DNA of 17,016 nucleotides from Phoronis ovalis (taxonomy: Eukaryota > Phoronida > Phoronidae), in assembly GCA_028565635.1 (NCBI GenBank), contig JAOXYB010022081.1:1-17016 (forward strand), in the 5' to 3' direction. This document shows positions 10,101 to 16,929 of the stretch, piece by piece; positions within the stretch are counted from its first letter, which is position 1, and every line of letters starts with the position of its first letter. The notes beneath the pieces were generated by a model, which did no database searches, was not told the DNA's origin, and saw only the letters and a list, made by a program, of their open reading frames with translations. The translations under genes were made by a program, and so were the position numbers.

Positions 10101-13100
10101 AATATTTTTATAAGTTCAAGTTAATACAACTGATGTGGCGGCTTTAACACATGTTCTTGCTAACTTATAATTTGTAATGTTTTGAAGCAGTCACAAATAG
10201 TCTCTTGATACCTATGTGTTATGATAAGAGAAAATGTTGTATTCTGATGCATTTTTTTGTTCAGAAGCAAATTAATTTATGTAAACATTTCAGTATTTCA
10301 TGTTCGCAATTTTCAACTGTACTTCAGAAAAAAAATGAAGAAATCAATCATTTATATTAAATTATATTAAGATTTTAATAGCGTTTGAAACTAAAATATG
10401 ATCCATTGGTAATAAAATTATCTTCAATTACATGATTTAACATTAAAATTCTTTGAAATTCAAAATATTCCAGAATAAATTTGTTTAAAATATTGTCAGT
10501 GTTGTTCATAAAATTGGAAAAGCCAATTGAACTTAGCAAAAATTGAAGTAATTAAAGAATGATTACTCAAAACATGCTGTGCTTGGTAGGTAAAATTTGA
10601 CTGAACTGGAATAAGGCTGAGCAAAAATGAATATAAGCAGATAGTTTACTTGAGATTGTTTACATTATTTTAGGGCTATACTCCTTTGCATTTAGCTGCA
10701 CTTCACGGACACGAAGACATTGTGGAACTGCTCGTTTCTGTATATAGTAAGTAGTTGATATTAAAAGTTGCATATGATTTGTGCTGTCATATTTGCAAGG
10801 TAAAGCGCAAAATATGAAGGGGCATTTCGATGCACTAGTCTTCTTACGGCTGTTTCATCAGTTGATTTGCCCCCTACTTCCTGTTTTTATCCAGATGCAA
10901 TACCAATAAATTACACTATAAGTAAAGGTTTATCTAACTTTAAAAAATCGAGAAGCAAAATTATAGAAAAAGGAGTTAATTAGAATATGCATTTTATCTT
11001 ATGGCAACAGGAAAAAAACAACATAATTATTTTTAATTTTGATGATTTGTAATAATTTCTGTTGAATGTATGCTTGGTTTGTATGTGTAGTATTAGGGGA
11101 GAAGACTGTTTTAAATATTACATAGTTACTGCTGGTGTGTACCTCTGGTCTGCAAGACTGTTGTGAACATTTTTTTTTATTGGAAACTTTGCTATCCAAA
11201 ACTATGGCCTTCAGTATTTTTTTGCCATATGCAAACTATTTCAGCAGCAGGCCAGTTTGCAAGCTAGATATGTTATGTTACTACTTATAGAACAAACTTG
11301 CAATGAACTTGTATCTGACGTGTACTGGTGTTAGACATATCTAAATATATCAAGAATGATATTTGGGGTTTTTTTTTACTTATAGATTTTTTTCTCAAAT
11401 TTGCTTTTGTAGTGATGTTTGATGGATATATAATGTAATGTAATTCTTGTGAACATGAGATACCATCAAAAGGCAACATTTTAATGCAACTATGGGACGC
11501 CTTCTCAAGAAATTTTGCATATTGCTTATTCTTTTTCCAGGTGCTGATGTTAATATTCGAGACCACAGTGGAAAGCGCCCAAGGCAGTACCTATCAAATT
11601 CGGCATCAAGTCGTGTGCAACGTAAGCGAACACTTTCCATTGTTAGTCCAACAATTCTTGATACTCATGTATTCCATTGGCCATAATCCAATTGGCCACT
11701 CTAGCTGATTCTAGAACTTGCGTTATTTTTTGGGGTATTGTTATTAAATCGTAATCAGTTGATGGTATTATAATCTTTGCTTGTTTACACAACATACTTT
11801 TTTCTTCAGCCACCACTGACTTTTGATATTCATTTACTATCTTCTATGCTTTTTTTTCTACCATACTCTGCTTTACTAAATTTGACTTTTGTTTCAGTAA
11901 ATTTCTTTATTTCTGTTTTCACATTACTTTCTAGACGTTCAGTCTGCCGTTATTATTCAAGGTAAGACCTGCCATGCTGATCGCATGCAAATTAGTCACC
12001 CATTACAGATTGCTAGATCTAGTTTTTATGGATCATGTGACAACTTGCTATTTTAAATCAGAAATTTTGCAATCAACTAGGGAAATGTGTAGTTTATTAA
12101 ATAGCAAAATCTTATAATTGTTTAGATCTTTTGTAAATTTATTATGTTTTTTATTATGTACTTGTTTTTATGTTCTAGTATTTATTTTTATTAATCACAT
12201 TCGGGGTAAAGTTTTAAATCTAATTAATTTATTCATATATATGCATAATGCAATGGTAAAGAAAAACTTTGAAATTTTGTTGATTGTTATTACAAAAACT
12301 TAATGGTATGATTGTTTAAGTGTTCTTTTGGATGGAATTTATTGTAATGAAAAGTTTTTTATCAAAGACAGAAATATAAACAAATTGTTCCCTTGTTTTT
12401 ACTGTACCCAAATCAATCAACCGATTTTACATTAAGAATTCTCATAAGAAGATGTTTTGACTAGTAACAAAATTCCAAAAGGCTAATTATGATGTATCAT
12501 AAATGTTTACTACTGTTTTTCAAGATTAAAGGCTTTACTAACACAATTTGTACAATAATTCAATTCCCTGTTGTATATTGCAAGTGTGTGACCATGCTTT
12601 TAAAATTAAGACCATTATGATCTGTAAAGCAATGTTGAGAACATATTTTTTTTCCATGCACCCATCCCTGATGATCTGTTTTTATTAATGATATTTTTCG
12701 TTCTGTGCTAAAGACACATCAGTGTAATTTGTACATGGATCCCCAAAGAGAAGTTCAAGACTTGCTCATCATTGCTGATTGCTTCTTTTTCTTTAAGGAT
12801 TCTGTGTAATGAATGCAGGTTTTATGTGTTCTACATAATTATTTGTTGTTGCTTACAAAAGAGGGTTAATTGAAAACATGTACAGTTGTGCAGAAGTTGT
12901 AAGATATGCAACAAGAGGTTATAAAATGATTTTGCTATTTTTAACCAGCATTGCTCCATATTTTATTCAATTCAACATTTGGGTTAATTTTGACTTCATA
13001 TTTTGTATTTTTCTCAAATTTGTCTTCTTGTTAATTGCAAAAAGAGTCTCGCATTAAAGTGAAATCTTTACTGTGTAGAGTTCACTATATCCAAAACTTA

Positions 13101-16100
13101 CTGAATAACTGCTCTTATAGATGTACTCAGAGATTTAAAAAGTTTTATTAGGCAAGTAAATAAACGTTTAAGTTGAGAAACTAGTTAAATCCGTGCCTTT
13201 CAATTTTCTGTTTTCCTACTCTTTACACCTGACATCATTAGGGTTGCTTCTATAAGGGAGCAAGCCTATTGGTTTTGTATGATTTCTTTCTTTTTCTTTT
13301 TCTTTTTCTTCCAATTTTCAGCAAGCTATATCTCGAAGACGGTTACAGCTAGGAACTTGATACTTGATGTATGACATCCCTGGGGTAGGCCATTGTTGAC
13401 CTTGAGGTCAAAGGTCAAATTAAAAAATATATATATAAAATGCTCTAAAATGATTGTATTGAGTTGCAACGAAGTATTTTAGATGATCTTTGAGAAGATT
13501 TCGGTACTATTAAAAAGGTTTTGTTTTTATTTTTTTGGCATTTTTTCAATTAATTTATTGATCGTCCGAAATTCACTAAGCCATATCTTGAAGTCTGTTG
13601 TAGTTAAGGACATGAGGTTTGACATCCCCAGGGTAGGCCATTGCTAACATTGGGGTCAAAAGGTCATTTAGGGGTAAAAGGTCAAAATTCTAAAAATGAT
13701 GCTGAAAGGTAATTTGGAGGTCATTTAACGTTCATAGAAGCCAATATGAGCAACCCTACCTTTGCTAAAAGGCTATCTAGTTATATTTGTATTTTCTTCT
13801 ATCTCTTATGAAATCTGGCTAAATGATGTATTGTTGTTTTGAAATTTTAGCTGTCAGCCTATCTTTTCATTTGATCTGTTAAAAACTCATGAACTGTATG
13901 TAATACAAAGAATAAAACTCCATTCTCAAAGGAGAAATAGTCATCTCTGGATGTGCTAAGGAAAATTAGTAGGCTAATAGGAAACAAATTGGATATTCCA
14001 ACTTTCCATAGTCAATTCTCTTTTGTGTAATCACAATGATGTAGTACTCAATTTGAATTTTGCACATTTTATGACAGAAGTATGATTTGATTGACAATAA
14101 ACAGATAATATATTTTCAAACTTCTTAAAGTTGCTTCTCTGCATACAAAGTTTTGGACATGTCACACTTCTAGTTTTTCTATTCCTTTATTGCGGCCTCC
14201 ATGAGCTGCAAGAATTCAGTTCCCATTTGTATTCTGGCTAAATCACTCAAACATGCATTCTGTTGTGTTTTTTTTGTCTACCATTGAGTCAGTTGGCATC
14301 TCTCAATTAGATTTATCAATTCTTATATCCTGGTATACTATAATTTCCCTATTTTATCCACAGAAGTGTTCCCTGTGATCTCTGGAAACTCAGATTGTGC
14401 ACCTGATTTCTTAATGCTGCATTATCACAATGAATATTACTGATTTATTTGTTGCCAGTAATCGCTTAACTTATAATGTATTACAACTGAATTTTTGAAT
14501 TGTTATGCAAAATGGGCTGCCCGAGTCCACAGTAACTGGGTAATCTGGTAAGTCTTTTTTGCAGTGTATGTCAGTCACGTGTAGGGCTATGTATACCCGG
14601 TCACTTTACAAAGTACCTACCTTGTCTTTAGATGTTGTACACTGGCATGATTTAACCAGAAACAAGTGGTAACGGCATGTTCTATTTGATATATTTGTTC
14701 TGTATGATGCATTTAGTTTGTTTTGAAAAAAATGATGTCTTAGTTGATACAACTCAAACTGATTTTTATTTGTTTTTGGTTTTGTACTATTAATAAGTAT
14801 TACATTGCATGGCTTTTAATATTTAATAGCTTTAATGAACGTACATTTATACAGCTTTTAGTTTTGGTACTTTTAACTAATTAACAGTTTTATAGTTTCA
14901 TTCTATTGATTTCAGTGTCTTTGTCATCGAGGTTATCTCGTGTCTTTCGAGGTAAAAATGTGACATTTTTTTGTGGAACTTTGAGTCCTGTATGCCATAC
15001 TTCCTCCCCATGCATCTCTAAATTCACTTGAAAATATGTCAAAACTCTTAAACCAGATACACAATAAAAAGTGAGCAGAATAAATGTTCAGTCAACACAA
15101 ATGTCATCTAGTGATATGAAAAGTTTCATGAACTTGCCTTTGTATGGAGGAGCATTTTGGGATATATCTGGTATAGACCATTGATATGTTTTTGAATCCA
15201 ATGTCTGGCACAAAAGTTAATATTTCTTCAACATGTTATTTGGAATAAAATTGTACACTGCTTGCAAACTGATGTCATGTAAAACTGCCGTGCTTCCTCT
15301 GTCATTGTGTTTCATTTCTGTAATTCCTGGCATGGAACAGTCGGATTTTGTTAAGTACTCACTACTCTTGCCATTTTTGTGCTCACCTGATTTGCACGAG
15401 TAGAAGTTCCTTGGTGCGACTATAATCATGTGTGCAATCGATCAGATTATGTGATGCACAATGTAAGAAATGACTCGAGAACTAGGTGCACAAATGAAGA
15501 TCACTTTTCAAACAAGTCAAAGAATTAATGTTAAAAAATGGAAGCATGGTAGCCTTGAAACATATTAGTCAATTTTTAAAAATATTTGACATCACTTTGC
15601 AACCCCACATCTATTCCTTTTGCATGATTACAACTAACTAACATGCAGTTGTGTTGCGTTTCTTTCTAACAGAGCTGTTGCTGGGAAGTAACAGAAGACC
15701 CAGTGTTCTTGGTTCCTTTTCAATTGGTGAGTTGTGTTTTTAGATTAATATATAATAATGTAAGAACATTTTTTAAAAATCAACATTTCCACTTCTGAGT
15801 AAAAGAAAATGATTACAAAACTAAATATCAGTGTAATCCAAAATATTTCCAGTATTTCTATGTACCAGAAATCATGTCAATGATAGTATTGTTGAATAGT
15901 GTGGTTTGATTTATTGTGTAAATTGATGAGCAAATGAAATTAATTGATGAGCAAATGCTGTTCACTAACATGGGGAAAGTTGATTTTATACCTGTATTTG
16001 TCTTTAATTTTGTTGGACACAATTTGCAATTGCACCTGTGTTATACCTGTTGTAAAATCTTAGCATTGCCATAACACAACATGCCAGTCTGCATGGTATG

Positions 16101-16901
16101 TTCCTTGTTTCAGCAGAATTACTTTTTTTTTTGTTTTATAAGATGTGTGTCAGTTTGCAGTAGCTTGGTGTCACTAAATTTTTGAGTAGCTGATTGAAAA
16201 AGATCAAGTAAAGAAGACTGAGATATCAATGCCTTTATAGTAGATCAGAATCCATACCATCTAGAACTGCTTGATAAGTTGCATAGATTTGAATGTGATT
16301 TATACCCTCAAAACAGTAAATGTTTTTTAGCTTATCAAGAACACATTATTATAGTACAATGTATTATAGATACATAAAAGCAGAAAAAATTATATTACAA
16401 CATTAGCGGGAACAAGACATGTAGTGTCACACAGCGATGCAATATATGGCTTCCAACACAAAGATTTTGATATGTATTCAAGATGGCTAACAAATTTTCC
16501 ACTGCATTTTCATCTTAAGAACCCTGCAAACATTTTAATCCAATCTGACCAGTACTTTCTGAGAAATGGAAAAAAAGAACCCATGCAATAACTATATGGA
16601 TTTCGATTTTGTTCTTGGAAGACATAATAAGGCCTAGTTCTCATCAAGTCTACCTTATTGATAGTGCACATATGTCCTCTATGTTGGATCCAATTCTTAT
16701 TTTTATCGTTTAGGTGATGATAACTTTAATGGTGCACCAAAACATTTTGGACGTACAGGATCTTTTAGTCAACGTGTAAAGAAAACAACTGAAAAATTCA
16801 GCAGCCTCATCAAAAGAGACTGGGCATCATCAGAAAATGTTGATGTCAACCGTAAGGCCTCTCTTACAGACATTAGCCCTAGTCTGGAAAGAAAAGAGCC
16901 A
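1034..16901 (+). CDS. SOWAH: SOWAH-family ankyrin-repeat protein, partial gene (both ends outside window)
   Basis: Seen: spliced reading frame from 1034-1135, 1477-1488, 2247-2249, 4805-4807, 6402-6497, 7864-7866, 8312-8314, 10674-10746, 11541-11621, 15673-15726 and 16714-16901, giving 206 codons without a stop. Order in the product: a charged helical lead (residues 1-34, with EREWMVLSSTGDY), DFIT (35-38), ankyrin repeat 1 (about 37-72, TALHWACKHG), ankyrin repeat 2 (73-107, GYTPLHLAALHG, ending ADVNIRD), a SGKRPRQYL cap (about 109-117) and a Ser/basic tail (118-206). Family knowledge: the lead plus DFhxGhTALHWAAKHG...GGYTPLHLAA..GH...DVxxRDYSGKK..QYL arrangement is the hallmark of SOWAHA-D. 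These proteins are poorly characterised and are presumed to act through ankyrin-mediated binding. The N-terminal SOWAH domain should lie upstream. As I recall, the human paralogues are essentially intronless, so this heavily split gene contrasts with them. The molecular function is unknown. Which vertebrate paralogue is closest cannot be decided here. Confidence 0.93.
1136..1476 (+). other. Intron (341 bp)
   Basis: Between the pre-ankyrin exon and the DFIT microexon. AT-rich. The only feature seen is the acceptor region of the 12-nt exon, a T/C tract at 1461-1474. Confidence 0.9.
1477..1488 (+). CDS. SOWAH: 12-nt microexon encoding DFIT
   Basis: Seen: a pyrimidine-rich tract and TTTTTTCAG end at 1476, then GAT TTT ATT ACG, then GTGAGTTT from 1489. 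The upstream 58 or so bases contain no AG. Both edges are phase 0, and the four residues are exactly what SOWAH proteins place between the KK-ending helix and the GhTALHW ankyrin start (DFITG in vertebrate SOWAHC, from memory). Without this exon the conserved acidic-aromatic pair DF would be missing. Skipping it would remove four residues without a frameshift. Confidence 0.93.
1489..2246 (+). other. Intron (758 bp)
   Basis: AT-rich, with an ORF on each strand near 1644-1948 that lacks any recognisable domain. The 3' end has T/C tracts at 2181-2195 and 2231-2241. CAAACTGG (2196-2203) followed by CAATTG is shared with the other GGG microexon. Confidence 0.8.
2247..2249 (+). CDS. SOWAH: 3-nt microexon, Gly codon (GGG)
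   Basis: Seen: TTTTAACAG ends at 2246, then GGG, then GTAAGTATG from 2250. About 110 bases upstream (from 2135) are free of AG and include the T/C run at 2181-2195, so this AG is a well isolated acceptor. The donor is a full consensus. The codon supplies the Gly that follows DFIT in the family (DFITG). Nothing else in the 4.9-kb stretch between DFIT and TALHW that I could find would give this Gly. An exon this small cannot be proven without cDNA. The alternative is a recursive splice site, but the exact fit to the missing residue favours a microexon. Confidence 0.8.
2250..4804 (+). other. Intron (2555 bp), nothing recognised
   Basis: Very AT-rich spacer between the Gly and Met microexons. 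I found no repeat family, coding segment or RNA structure. A GTAAGT at 3492 has no acceptable acceptor nearby. Confidence 0.78.
4805..4807 (+). CDS. SOWAH: 3-nt microexon, Met codon (ATG)
   Basis: Seen: a T/C tract at 4746-4760 and AAATCGCAG ending at 4804, then ATG, then GTAAGTTAG from 4808. The roughly 70 bases before the acceptor hold no other AG. It follows Gly and precedes TALHW, giving GMTALHW. The family has a hydrophobic residue (Tyr, Phe and similar) at this position of the ankyrin consensus GxTxLH, so Met is acceptable though not the commonest choice. Phase 0 on both sides. This is not a start codon in context. Confidence 0.77.
4808..6401 (+). other. Intron (1594 bp), nothing recognised
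   Basis: AT-rich spacer leading to ankyrin repeat exon 1. An A run lies at 6126-6136. No GG-Tyr/Phe type six-base exon that could replace the Gly and Met microexons was found by eye. Confidence 0.78.
6402..6497 (+). CDS. SOWAH: SOWAH exon: ankyrin repeat 1 (32 codons)
   Basis: Seen: acceptor CTTATTGTTGTAG ends at 6401 and donor GTAAGA starts at 6498. The 96 nt read TALHWACKHGKADVVKLIAG, then YRTQGVDINAQS. The ankyrin landmarks are present: TxLHWA for the first helix, the HG turn, VVKLI for the second helix and VDIN for the outgoing loop. The Trp in LHW is diagnostic of the SOWAH first repeat rather than of generic ankyrins (family knowledge). The exon starts at the Thr of the repeat, so the preceding two residues must come from elsewhere. 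It ends two residues before the Gly-Gly-Tyr-Thr expected for repeat 2. Phase 0 at both ends. Confidence 0.96.
6498..7863 (+). other. Intron (1366 bp)
   Basis: AT-rich. Short ORFs at 6524-6751, 6867-7118 and 7548-7745 have no recognisable domain. The 3' end carries a CTAAT branch-point-like site (7812) and a T/C tract for the Asn microexon. Confidence 0.8.
7864..7866 (+). CDS. SOWAH: 3-nt microexon, Asn codon (AAT)
   Basis: Seen: TATAATACAG ends at 7863, then AAT, then GTAAGTATA from 7867. A CTAAT branch-point-like site at 7812-7816 is followed by a run of T and C to about 7850. No AG lies between 7766 and the acceptor, which is the AG-exclusion pattern expected for a distant branch point. 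Asn follows NAQS and precedes Gly-GYTPLH, fitting the family's S-x-G-GYTxLH loop between the ankyrin repeats. Phase 0 on both sides. Confidence 0.8.
7867..8311 (+). other. Intron (445 bp)
   Basis: Lies between the Asn and Gly microexons. The 3' end has a T/C tract at 8245-8278, then CAAACTGG (8278-8285) and CAATTGG (8292-8298), before the GGG acceptor. Confidence 0.8.
8312..8314 (+). CDS. SOWAH: 3-nt microexon, Gly codon (GGG)
   Basis: Seen: TGATAATATAG ends at 8311, then GGG, then GTAAGTATG from 8315. About 94 bases upstream lack AG, and a T/C tract covers 8245-8278. The codon supplies the first Gly of the family's GGYTPLH motif, while the second Gly starts the next exon. The core AGGGGGTAAGTATG is identical, over 14 nt, to that of the GGG microexon at 2247. 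Phase 0 on both sides. Confidence 0.8.
8315..10673 (+). other. Intron (2359 bp)
   Basis: Contains a small tandem duplication at 8477-8627. Otherwise AT-rich with no recognised gene. A weak TGTTCAT...ATGAACA inverted pair lies at about 9113-9156. Confidence 0.85.
8477..8627 (+). repeat. Two-copy tandem duplication, about 71 bp unit
   Basis: Seen: 8477-8547 and 8548-8627 both read GTGGAATATTT..GAATAATTG.GGT.GAAG.ACCTAG.A..AATTTAT...AGAAGG, with small indels. A local duplication inside an intron. No coding role. Confidence 0.82.
10674..10746 (+). CDS. SOWAH: SOWAH exon: ankyrin repeat 2
   Basis: Seen: acceptor TTACATTATTTTAG ends at 10673 and donor GTAAGT starts at 10747. The 73 nt encode GYTPLHLAALHGHEDIVELL, then VSVY plus one base, leaving phase 1. 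This is a near-perfect ankyrin repeat: GYTPLHLAA, the HGH turn and the EDIVELLV second helix. The following exon completes a split Ser codon (A|GT) and continues ADVNIRD, the standard outgoing loop. The run matches the conserved SOWAH second repeat (GGYTxLHLAAxHGH). Confidence 0.97.
10747..11540 (+). other. Intron (794 bp)
   Basis: Contains a GGGGCA (10819-10824) / TGCCCC (10868-10873) pair that could close a short foldback of about 55 bases. This is a patch of higher GC than its surroundings. No other feature seen. Confidence 0.85.
11541..11621 (+). CDS. SOWAH: SOWAH exon: end of ankyrin repeat 2 and SGKRPRQYL cap
   Basis: Seen: acceptor TTCTTTTTCCAG ends at 11540 and donor GTAAGC starts at 11622. 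After completing the split Ser codon it reads ADVNIRDHSGKRPRQYLSNS, then ASSRVQ, plus one base (C), so it leaves in phase 1. DVNxRDxSGKxxxQYL is the conserved C-cap of SOWAH ankyrin domains, and it is why I name the family with confidence. The donor CGTAAGC is one of the weaker ones here. If it is not used, the frame stays open for 21 more codons to a TAA at 11684-11686. Confidence 0.96.
11935..11961 (+). CDS. SOWAH: Candidate 27-nt cassette microexon (alternative)
   Basis: Seen: a pyrimidine-rich tract from about 11900 ends in ACTTTCTAG (11934), then 27 nt, then GTAAGA from 11962. Entered in phase 1 after the C of 11621 it reads HVQSAVIIQ and leaves in phase 1, so inclusion keeps the frame through to LLLGSNRR. 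Inclusion changes the junction residue from Gln to Glu (G|AG) when it joins 15673 directly. A GCATG lies 22 bases into the downstream intron. The neighbouring constitutive exons fit each other well without it (VQ|QLLLG), so it is inferred to be optional. The possible competing AG at 11895-11896 would give a 65-nt, frame-shifting form. Confidence 0.55.
11983..11987 (+). promoter_or_regulatory. GCATG, possible Rbfox splicing motif downstream of 27-nt cassette
   Basis: GCATG lies 22 bases into the intron after the cassette donor. Rbfox-family proteins bind (U)GCAUG, and downstream sites usually favour exon inclusion (family knowledge). The motif is short, so chance is a real possibility. Confidence 0.35.
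13240..13757 (+). mobile_element. MITE-like non-autonomous repeat, 518 bp, with internal duplication
   Basis: Seen: AGGGTTGCT at 13240-13248 and its reverse complement AGCAACCCT at 13749-13757 bracket the element. Inside are a (TTTTTC)n stretch (13283-13310) and two diverged copies of a module of about 100 bp (13321-13421 and 13574-13688), each reading ATATCT(C/T)GAAG...GACATCCC..GGGTAGGCCATTG...GGTCAAA.GGTCA. No transposase is encoded. Similar GGTCAAAGGTCA-bearing repeats are, in my recollection, common in bivalve genomes. No clear target-site duplication was made out, so the transposon class is uncertain. Confidence 0.6.
14806..14811 (+). promoter_or_regulatory. TGCATG, possible Rbfox motif upstream of 36-nt cassette
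   Basis: Full TGCATG 105 bases before the exon. Upstream sites usually favour skipping. Motif-only evidence. Confidence 0.3.
14916..14951 (+). CDS. SOWAH: Candidate 36-nt cassette microexon (alternative)
   Basis: Seen: TTCTATTGATTTCAG ends at 14915, then 36 nt, then GTAAAA from 14952. Entered in phase 1 it reads LSLSSRLSRVFR (first residue Val if spliced after the 27-nt cassette) and leaves in phase 1 into LLLG. It has no stop and its length is a multiple of three. The peptide is Ser/Arg-rich with RLSRVF, a plausible basophilic kinase site, so inclusion would add charge and a phosphorylation option next to the ankyrin cap. TGCATG lies 105 bases upstream. The donor GTAAAA is weaker than those of the 3-nt exons, which fits regulated use (inference). 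Confidence 0.58.
15621..15626 (+). promoter_or_regulatory. TGCATG, possible Rbfox motif upstream of 54-nt exon
   Basis: Full TGCATG 47 bases before the exon at 15673, just ahead of the branch-point-like ACTAACTAAC. Motif-only evidence, but it falls in the same alternatively spliced segment as the other two sites. Confidence 0.33.
15673..15726 (+). CDS. SOWAH: SOWAH exon: post-ankyrin RRPS segment (54 nt)
   Basis: Seen: branch-point-like ACTAACTAAC at 15633-15642, tract TTTCTTTCTAACAG ending at 15672, donor GTGAGT from 15727. With the C of the preceding exon it reads Q, then LLLGSNRRPSVLGSFSI, plus one base, phase 1 to phase 1. NRRPSVLGSF contains an RRxS basophilic kinase / 14-3-3-type motif. 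Its length (54) is a multiple of three with symmetric phases, so this exon could also be skipped in frame. A TGCATG at 15621 in the upstream intron is compatible with that, but the good splice sites suggest it is normally included. Confidence 0.9.
15727..16713 (+). other. Intron (987 bp), little content
   Basis: AT-rich. Apart from the short direct repeat at 15921 and a TGCATG at 16092 nothing is recognised. Confidence 0.85.
15921..15957 (+). repeat. Direct repeat, 16 bp twice
   Basis: AATTGATGAGCAAATG occurs at 15921-15936 and 15942-15957, a 21-bp period, within the intron after the RRPS exon. Confidence 0.9.
16714..16901 (+). CDS. SOWAH: SOWAH exon: Ser/basic C-terminal tail (63 residues)
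   Basis: Seen: acceptor TTTTTATCGTTTAG ends at 16713 and donor GTAAGT starts at 16902. The split Gly codon (G|GT) is completed, then DDNFNGAPKHFGRTGSFSQR, then VKKTTEKFSSLIKRDWASSE..., ending SPSLERKEP in phase 0. It is hydrophilic, rich in Ser, Lys and Arg, with no membrane segment and probably disordered apart from a possible amphipathic VKKTTEKFSSLIKRDW helix. RKASL is another RxxS-type site. No stop is reached, so at least one more coding exon lies beyond the window. This tail is less conserved in the family than the ankyrin block, and the call rests on frame and splice-site continuity. Confidence 0.93.
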
Positions 16902-16929
16902 GTAAGTACTTGTAAAACATTTTACTGTT

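Larger units (their letters stand above)
11622..15672 (+). other. Long 4051-bp intron hosting two optional microexons
   Basis: Largest intron of the window. It holds the 27-nt and 36-nt cassettes, the 518-bp MITE-like repeat and GCATG motifs. Other ORFs here (11777-11965, 12118-12303, 15217-15429 minus) show no domain and AT-driven composition. Confidence 0.8.

Noticed and set aside
10819-10873. GGGGCA...TGCCCC foldback as a mobile element or RNA
   Set aside because: Six base pairs only and the inner arms do not match well; kept only as a note in the intron entry.
11395-11640. Minus-strand ORFs opposite the ankyrin-cap exon
   Set aside because: Shadow of the plus-strand exon at 11541-11621; no recognisable protein.
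13321-13421. Exonisation of the repeat after the TTTTTC tract and TTTTCAG
   Set aside because: In phase 1 the frame reaches TGA after about 17 codons and no good donor closes the exon. Treated as part of the repeat.
14533-14547. 15-nt candidate microexon between CCACAG and GTAAGTCTTTTTT
   Set aside because: Entered in phase 1 it reads into TAA, and the bases before the CAG are not pyrimidine-rich. At most a poison exon; no support.
15217-15429. Minus-strand 70-codon ORF
   Set aside because: Slightly less AT-rich than its surroundings but no known motif, no splice or promoter context, and it lies in an intron.
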